Shown here: positions 59,541 to 64,000 of the stretch, one piece after another
Layout of the letters: each line of letters opens with the position of its first letter
Position numbering within the stretch: the stretch's first letter is position 1
Assembly: GCA_039193195.1 (NCBI GenBank)
Contig: JBCCWS010000002.1
Location: 248,001-312,000 of the forward strand
Length of the DNA stretch: 64,000 nt
Reading direction: 5' to 3'
Source: Pseudomonadota bacterium
GTDB lineage: Bacteria; Pseudomonadota; Gammaproteobacteria; Steroidobacterales; JBCBZW01
The notes under the pieces: model-generated
What the model saw: only the letters and a program-made list of their open reading frames with translations
What the model was told of the DNA's origin: nothing
The model's database searches: none
Translations under genes and position numbers: made by a program

Positions 59541-60776
59541 TTACTTGACCCTGCCATATCTGGTAAGCACCCGAACAAGTTCGTCATGGGGCAAACGCGG
59601 AACGCGATACCGATCGGCCCCGGTCATCGTTTCCGCAGCCACCAGCGCGTTGACGACAGCCTCTTCAGTGGCTTCGACGGTGGCCACAAACACCGCAGTC
59701 AAGTGTGGGTTGGCGAGGGTCCGGACGGTCGCTGGCTGCTCATCGAACGCGACCTTGTTCGCTGTGGAGAAGGCGATGAAGATGTCGCCGGACGAGTCGC
59801 TCGCGCTGCTGCCCAGTCGTCCCAGCCCAAGTGTGACTCGCTTAGCAACTCGCTCGAGTTGGTGCGGCAGCAACGGAGCATCTGTGGCAACGACCACAAT
59901 AATCGACCCGAGCTCGGGGCGGCTTGAGGCGGGCTCCTCTGATTCGCAAGGCGGCTCGACCCGTCCTTGGGGCGCATCACCCTCGTAGCAGATATCGGCG
60001 CCTCGGATCTCGCGGCCGACCGGGATGCCGGCTACTCGCAGCCAGTCGCGACGCCCGTAATTGCACTGGACGAGTACCCCGAGCGTGTAACGCCCAGCAC
60101 CAACGAGGAATTGGCGCGACGCGGTCCCGATTCCTCCCTTGAACTCGTTGCAGATCATGCCCGTGCCGCCGCCGACGTTGCCTTCTGCTACCGGTCCGCC
60201 TGTGGCGGCCTCTAGCGCTGCGAAAGCGTGCTCCTTGGTCAAGTGAAATCCATTGATGTCATTCAAGCCCCCGTAGGGAGGCCAAGGGCCGTCCCACGTT
60301 TCGGCGACTACCGGCAGCGACCATGCCAACTGTCCCCCGGTCTTCTCGAGCGACCACTCGGTGACTGCATCGCGCACGACGCCGACACTGTGCGTGTTGG
60401 TGATCATGATCGGCCCAGAGAGCGTGCCGCTCTCCTCGATCCAGATCGTGCCGGTCATCTCACCGTTCCCATTCAATGCGTGATACGCAGCGTAAGCGAC
60501 TGCCGCTGGGTCTTCTCCGAACGGGAGGATCGCCGTTACGCCTGTCCGCACAGGGCCCGTGCCCGCTATCAGGGCGCCTTCACCGTCGACGATGGTCCGA
60601 TGGCCGACGCGCACCCCAGCGACGTCAGTAATGGCATTAAACGGGCCGGGCTGTCCGTCGAAGGGGATGCCGAGATCGCGCGCTCTCGGTTTGTCCCGTG
60701 CGTCCTGCTCGTTGCACACGCCATTCGCGGCATAACTGCCGATACCTACCAGTAGAATCAGAAGAGCGTCTCTCAC
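59541..60776 (-). CDS. P1 family (DmpA/BapA) peptidase
   Basis: This 411-residue protein belongs to the self-processing aminopeptidase family P1. The N-terminus has a hydrophobic stretch ('ALLILLVGIGSYAANGV') that may be a signal peptide. Family marks are 'PFNAITDVAGVRVGHRTI', 'RTGVTAILPF' and 'GGGTGMICNEFKGGIGTASR'. The autoproteolytic site is Gly290-Ser291 in 'PELGSIIVVVATDAPLLP', so Ser291 becomes the N-terminal nucleophile of the small subunit. Members release N-terminal D- or L-Ala or beta-amino acids from peptides. It uses a GTG start. It lies next to an oligopeptide-type importer, 205 bp downstream of the permease on the same strand. Confidence 0.93.
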   Translation of the reverse strand: MRDALLILLVGIGSYAANGVCNEQDARDKPRARDLGIPFDGQPGPFNAITDVAGVRVGHRTIVDGEGALIAGTGPVRTGVTAILPFGEDPAAVAYAAYHALNGNGEMTGTIWIEESGTLSGPIMITNTHSVGVVRDAVTEWSLEKTGGQLAWSLPVVAETWDGPWPPYGGLNDINGFHLTKEHAFAALEAATGGPVAEGNVGGGTGMICNEFKGGIGTASRQFLVGAGRYTLGVLVQCNYGRRDWLRVAGIPVGREIRGADICYEGDAPQGRVEPPCESEEPASSRPELGSIIVVVATDAPLLPHQLERVAKRVTLGLGRLGSSASDSSGDIFIAFSTANKVAFDEQPATVRTLANPHLTAVFVATVEATEEAVVNALVAAETMTGADRYRVPRLPHDELVRVLTRYGRVK

Positions 60777-60981
60777 TGCGGTCTCGCTTAGAAGCGTCTT
60801 TCGGGATTGACGCTAGCAGCTGCCAATTTGTGGCTCAAGATACCTAGGCGGCGCGAGATACCAGGCGAACCTAGGTAGCGGACTACTTGCCCCCATTTGC
60901 AACGCAATTCAACACGGTTACCCCAGAACGAGCAAAGTTGTAAGGTCGCGGGGTGTGAGATCCGTCGCCTAGCCACAGTAA

Positions 60982-61854
60982 TCACTGGCCGCCCTGCGCC
61001 CGACGCGGATCTAACGCGTCCTGCAACGCATCAGCGAGCAGGCTCACGGCCAGCACCAGCCCGAACATTAGCAGGGAGGCAGTGAGCAGGTTACCGTAGT
61101 GGCCGCGGCCGACCTCGCTGGCTGCTTCACCGAGCATCAAGCCCCAGCTCATGCCGTCGCGCACGCCAAGCCCCAGGAAGCTGAGGATCACCTCGGATTT
61201 GATGGCGGCGACGAACACCAGCGTCGCCTGCACTAAGATCAGGTGAACGGTGTTCGGCAGAATGTGGCGAAGCACGAGTCGTGTCGTGCCGGCACCCAGG
61301 GCGCGCGCTGCGCTCACGTACTCGAGTTCGCGCAGCCTGAGCGCCTCTGCGCGAACATAGCGAGCGCCGGTGGTCCAGAAGGTGCTGATCATGGCCACGT
61401 GCATCGCGTAGGTGAAGTCATCGGGCAAGGCCCAGGCCACGGCGACCACCAGCAGATAGAAGGGTACGGAGTCGATTACGCCCTTCAGCCACAGGACGCT
61501 CTCGTCGATCCAGCTGCCCGCCGCAAAGCCGGCGATTCCCCCCAAAAGGGCGCCAAGTGTCATCGTTGCGGCGGTCACCACTAGACCTATTTCGAACGCC
61601 GTGCGTGTCGCGTAGAGACCTCGGGCGAAGATATCGAAGCCATTTCGATTCGTGCCTGCTGGATGCGCGGCGCTCGGACCTTCAAAGGGCGATCCCGTGA
61701 TCAGGGCCCAACTCTCGCCCAACGCGCCGAGGCCCACGAGCAAGGCCACCACGGCGTACGCCACCACCACCGAGAGGCTGCCCATTGCCAGCGGGTCCCG
61801 CCGAAGTGTCGTCCACGGGGAGGTGCTACCTGCGATGGCCTGGGCGTCGCTCAC
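60982..61854 (-). CDS. Peptide-type ABC transporter permease (OppC/DppC-like)
   Basis: This is a 290-residue inner-membrane permease with about six membrane segments. 'HPAGTNRNGFDIFARGLYAT' is the N-terminal signature of the OppC side ('GTDxxGRD' in relatives), and 'EYVSAARALGAGTTRLVLRH' is the cytoplasmic EAA loop that contacts the ATPase. It overlaps the OppB-like gene by 4 bp. No ATPase gene is visible in the window; it may lie elsewhere. Confidence 0.93.
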   Translation of the reverse strand: MSDAQAIAGSTSPWTTLRRDPLAMGSLSVVVAYAVVALLVGLGALGESWALITGSPFEGPSAAHPAGTNRNGFDIFARGLYATRTAFEIGLVVTAATMTLGALLGGIAGFAAGSWIDESVLWLKGVIDSVPFYLLVVAVAWALPDDFTYAMHVAMISTFWTTGARYVRAEALRLRELEYVSAARALGAGTTRLVLRHILPNTVHLILVQATLVFVAAIKSEVILSFLGLGVRDGMSWGLMLGEAASEVGRGHYGNLLTASLLMFGLVLAVSLLADALQDALDPRRAQGGQ

Positions 61855-62801
61855 CGAAGGGTCACGCGTGGGTCGAAGGTGGCGTAGGCCGCGTCGGCTA
61901 GCGTCTGCACCAACACGAAGGCAACGGCGGTCAGCGCGACCACCGCATTGAGCACGGGCTGATCGCCGCTATGGATCGCGTCGTGGGTGGCCTCGCCGAT
62001 CCCGGGTATGCCGAAGTACTGCTCCAGCACGAGACTGCCGCTGATCACTACCAGCGGGATCGAGAACACGACGCGGGTGACGATCGGGATAGCGCAGTTG
62101 CGCAGGGCGTCGGCGGTGAGCACGCGGCTGGGGCTGGCGCCGTAGGCCCGGGCCGTACGCACGTAGTCTCGAGAGAGCTCCTCCACCAACACGGCTCGAT
62201 AGAATCGCGCGTTGTAACCCACAGTGACGAACACGAGTGCTAGCGTGGGGACAGTGACGTAATACAAATAGTCGCCAATGCTATCCACGATCCACCCTTG
62301 GACGGGGAACAGGTTAAGACCTTGCCGAGAGGAGAAGACCAGCTGAGCGAAGATCACTACGATCAGAAAGCTCACGCTCATGGCGCCGACCGCAGCCCCC
62401 ATGAGTGCACGATCGGGCCACCGACCGCGATATCGCGCTGCGACTAACGCTACACCTAGGCCTAGCAGATTGCCCACAAGAAACCCCGGCAGTACCAGCT
62501 CGACCGACACGGGCACCGTGCGCCTGAGAATGGCAGCTACCGGCTCGCCGTGAATCGAGGTACCGAGATCTAGGCGCACCAGATCCCCAAGGTAGCTGGC
62601 ATAGCGGGTGAATAGAGGCCGGTCGTAGCCGAGCGAGTGGCGCAGCGCCTCAATTTCCTCAACCGTAGGGTTCTTTCCCGCTAGCACGAGCGACATGTCG
62701 GGTCCAAAGAACACCATGAGGAGGAAGCTCAGGAACGTCACCCCCACCAACAGGGGAACGCTCGCAATCAGCCGACGCAGGAGAAAGACTCCTAGCCTCA
62801 C
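61851..62801 (-). CDS. Peptide-type ABC transporter permease (OppB/DppB-like)
   Basis: This is a 316-residue permease, N-terminus 'LLRRLIASVPLLVGVTFLSF', with six predicted membrane segments and EAA loop 'DYVRTARAYGASPSRVLTAD'. The periplasmic segment 'LRHSLGYDRPLFTRYASYLG' is typical of OppB/DppB. It follows the binding-protein gene after 4 bp and overlaps the OppC-like gene, so the three are one operon. Confidence 0.94.
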   Translation of the reverse strand: MRLGVFLLRRLIASVPLLVGVTFLSFLLMVFFGPDMSLVLAGKNPTVEEIEALRHSLGYDRPLFTRYASYLGDLVRLDLGTSIHGEPVAAILRRTVPVSVELVLPGFLVGNLLGLGVALVAARYRGRWPDRALMGAAVGAMSVSFLIVVIFAQLVFSSRQGLNLFPVQGWIVDSIGDYLYYVTVPTLALVFVTVGYNARFYRAVLVEELSRDYVRTARAYGASPSRVLTADALRNCAIPIVTRVVFSIPLVVISGSLVLEQYFGIPGIGEATHDAIHSGDQPVLNAVVALTAVAFVLVQTLADAAYATFDPRVTLR

Positions 62802-62805
62802 GTAC

Positions 62806-64000
62806 TCATTCGCCGAGTGCAGCGCGCGGGCGCGGGGTACCGAGGCTCACATACTTGAGGGAGAAGCCGCCAACGATGTTGCGGTCAGGAAAGTAGATCA
62901 CCTCGTCATGCCACATGAGTAGTTGCGTGCGTGCAACGCCGGCGATGACAGCGCAGTCGTCCATCAGCATCTGATTCATCTCGCGAAAGATGGCAGTGCG
63001 TTGAGGCCCAGCTTCCATCGTGGAGGCAAGTTCGTAGAGTGCGTCGTAGTGATCGTTAGCGTAGTTCGCGTCGTTGGAGCCTGGCGCCCGGTTCGGGCCG
63101 TAGTAGGCTTGCAGCATGTTCTCAGCGTCCGGGTAGTCCAGGGACCAGGACTTGAAGGACATCATTAGCTCGCCGCTGCGAATGGCATTCGCAAAGTCCG
63201 CGAAGCTCCCGAATCTCTTAGGTAATACCTTGCTTAGCGGGAAGCCGATCTCGGCCACCCAAGCACGAAACTGCTCGAAGTATTGCTGCTGTGTGCTGGT
63301 GCCGTTGAAGCCGTAGACGATCTCTGGGAGATTGTCCTCGTGCCAATCACCTTGGCGAAGATACTCGCCGGCGCGTTCCGAGTCTCGCGTCGCGTAGGCG
63401 AGGCTCGCAGTCGGGTCGAACTCTGGAACAGTGGGTGGCAACACGCCCGAGAAAATCTCCGCCGTGCCATCGAAGTACGCTTCATTGCGCGCTTGCCAAT
63501 CGTACGCATTCACTAACGCACAGCGAAGTAGGCGGTTGCGTGCCTCACGTGCAGGATCCGCGTGATAGCCGATCTCGTCAAAATCGAAGTTGAAGGTGTG
63601 GTAAATGACCTCCGGTGCTGGCGTATTTAGCGCCCGGTACTCCAGCAGGCGGCCGTCGATGATCTCGCCGTCGCGATAAGCCTCTTCGATAGCGTCACGC
63701 GACGCGCGCGCGTAGTGCACCTCGTTGCCCTTTCGGAATGAGTTCCAGCGGGCCTGGTCTTCGGCGATGAACCAGATCTCTAGTCGGTCGATGAACGGTG
63801 GCGCCAGCCCCTCGATCGCCTCTAACCCGTACGCGCTGTGCAGCGTCTCGTCATACCCCTCGGTGTCCAGATGGACGGGTTCTTCACGGTAGGTAGGGTT
63901 GGCGAGGAGTACGGCTCGCTGAGCGTCGATGGATTCCAGTGTGAAGGGCCCGGAACCCACAGGGTGCACGCCGATTTGCTCGCCGTAGTAGTTCACGGCC
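62806..64000 (-). CDS. Peptide-type ABC transporter substrate-binding protein, C-terminal part (cut by the right edge)
   Basis: About 398 residues of a family 5 solute-binding protein are present; the gene enters from beyond the right edge, since the frame is open and the N-terminus with its signal peptide is missing. The segment 'GVHPVGSGPFTLESIDAQRA' is the conserved inner motif of this family, and 'MMSFKSWSLDYPDAENMLQA' lies in the C-terminal lobe. These proteins catch peptides (or other solutes such as opines and nickel complexes) in the periplasm. Its partners are the two permeases directly downstream. Confidence 0.92.
   Translation of the reverse strand, partial: AVNYYGEQIGVHPVGSGPFTLESIDAQRAVLLANPTYREEPVHLDTEGYDETLHSAYGLEAIEGLAPPFIDRLEIWFIAEDQARWNSFRKGNEVHYARASRDAIEEAYRDGEIIDGRLLEYRALNTPAPEVIYHTFNFDFDEIGYHADPAREARNRLLRCALVNAYDWQARNEAYFDGTAEIFSGVLPPTVPEFDPTASLAYATRDSERAGEYLRQGDWHEDNLPEIVYGFNGTSTQQQYFEQFRAWVAEIGFPLSKVLPKRFGSFADFANAIRSGELMMSFKSWSLDYPDAENMLQAYYGPNRAPGSNDANYANDHYDALYELASTMEAGPQRTAIFREMNQMLMDDCAVIAGVARTQLLMWHDEVIYFPDRNIVGGFSLKYVSLGTPRPRAALGE

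Overview
The window is a GC-rich (roughly 60-65 %) gammaproteobacterial chromosome segment around the replication origin. The order glyQ-glyS-plsC / gyrB-recF-dnaN-dnaA / rpmH-rnpA-yidD-yidC-mnmE / mnmG / rsmG-parA-parB / atpIBEFHAGDC / glmU-glmS is the arrangement known from Pseudomonas-type gammaproteobacteria. The accessory genes (S46 peptidase, DUF4124, Anbu system) fit a free-living, protein- or peptide-degrading member outside the enterics. I cannot name a genus.

Layout. 1-2.7 kb: a TPR protein, a TPR-linked Asp/Asn beta-hydroxylase and a sulfotransferase-like protein. 2.7-7.7 kb: nitrogen regulation (ntrC, ntrB, a DUF4124 gene, glnA) with a sigma-54 promoter and NtrC-type sites upstream of glnA. 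7.8-11.7 kb: glycyl-tRNA synthetase and an acyltransferase. 11.7-17.9 kb: gyrB-recF-dnaN-dnaA on the minus strand, with an AT-rich DnaA-box region between dnaN and dnaA (probable oriC) and two parS sites inside recF. 18.0-27.5 kb: rpmH, rnpA, yidD, yidC, mnmE, an ABC-2 exporter, a secreted S33 hydrolase and mnmG. 27.5-40.9 kb: a 13.4 kb accessory block inserted between mnmG and rsmG. 40.9-43.4 kb: rsmG-parAB. 43.4-45.5 kb: an S46 dipeptidyl-peptidase. 46.1-53.3 kb: the complete F1Fo ATP synthase operon. 53.4-57.7 kb: a thioesterase, glmU and glmS. 57.7-59.1 kb: a small low-GC island holding a 2-oxoglutarate oxygenase-like gene, bounded on its far side by a decayed copy of a glmS 3' end. 59.5-64 kb: a P1 (DmpA-type) peptidase and the last three genes of an oligopeptide-type ABC importer, cut by the right edge.

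The most interesting system is at 31.6-40.9 kb: two divergent gene sets that together hold a transglutaminase-DUF2126 fusion, two circularly permuted ATP-grasp ligases, two alpha-E proteins and the proteasome-like Anbu peptidase. Comparative genomics has proposed this family set as a peptide-synthesis or peptide-tagging system, but its substrate and product are unknown. Here the ligase and alpha-E components are duplicated and the set is split around one 130 bp intergenic region. The second notable observation is the glmS-associated island, which looks like the scar of a site-specific insertion. Regulation that can be read directly includes the glnA control region, the parS/ParB origin-segregation module, an rpmH promoter and an atp operon promoter.
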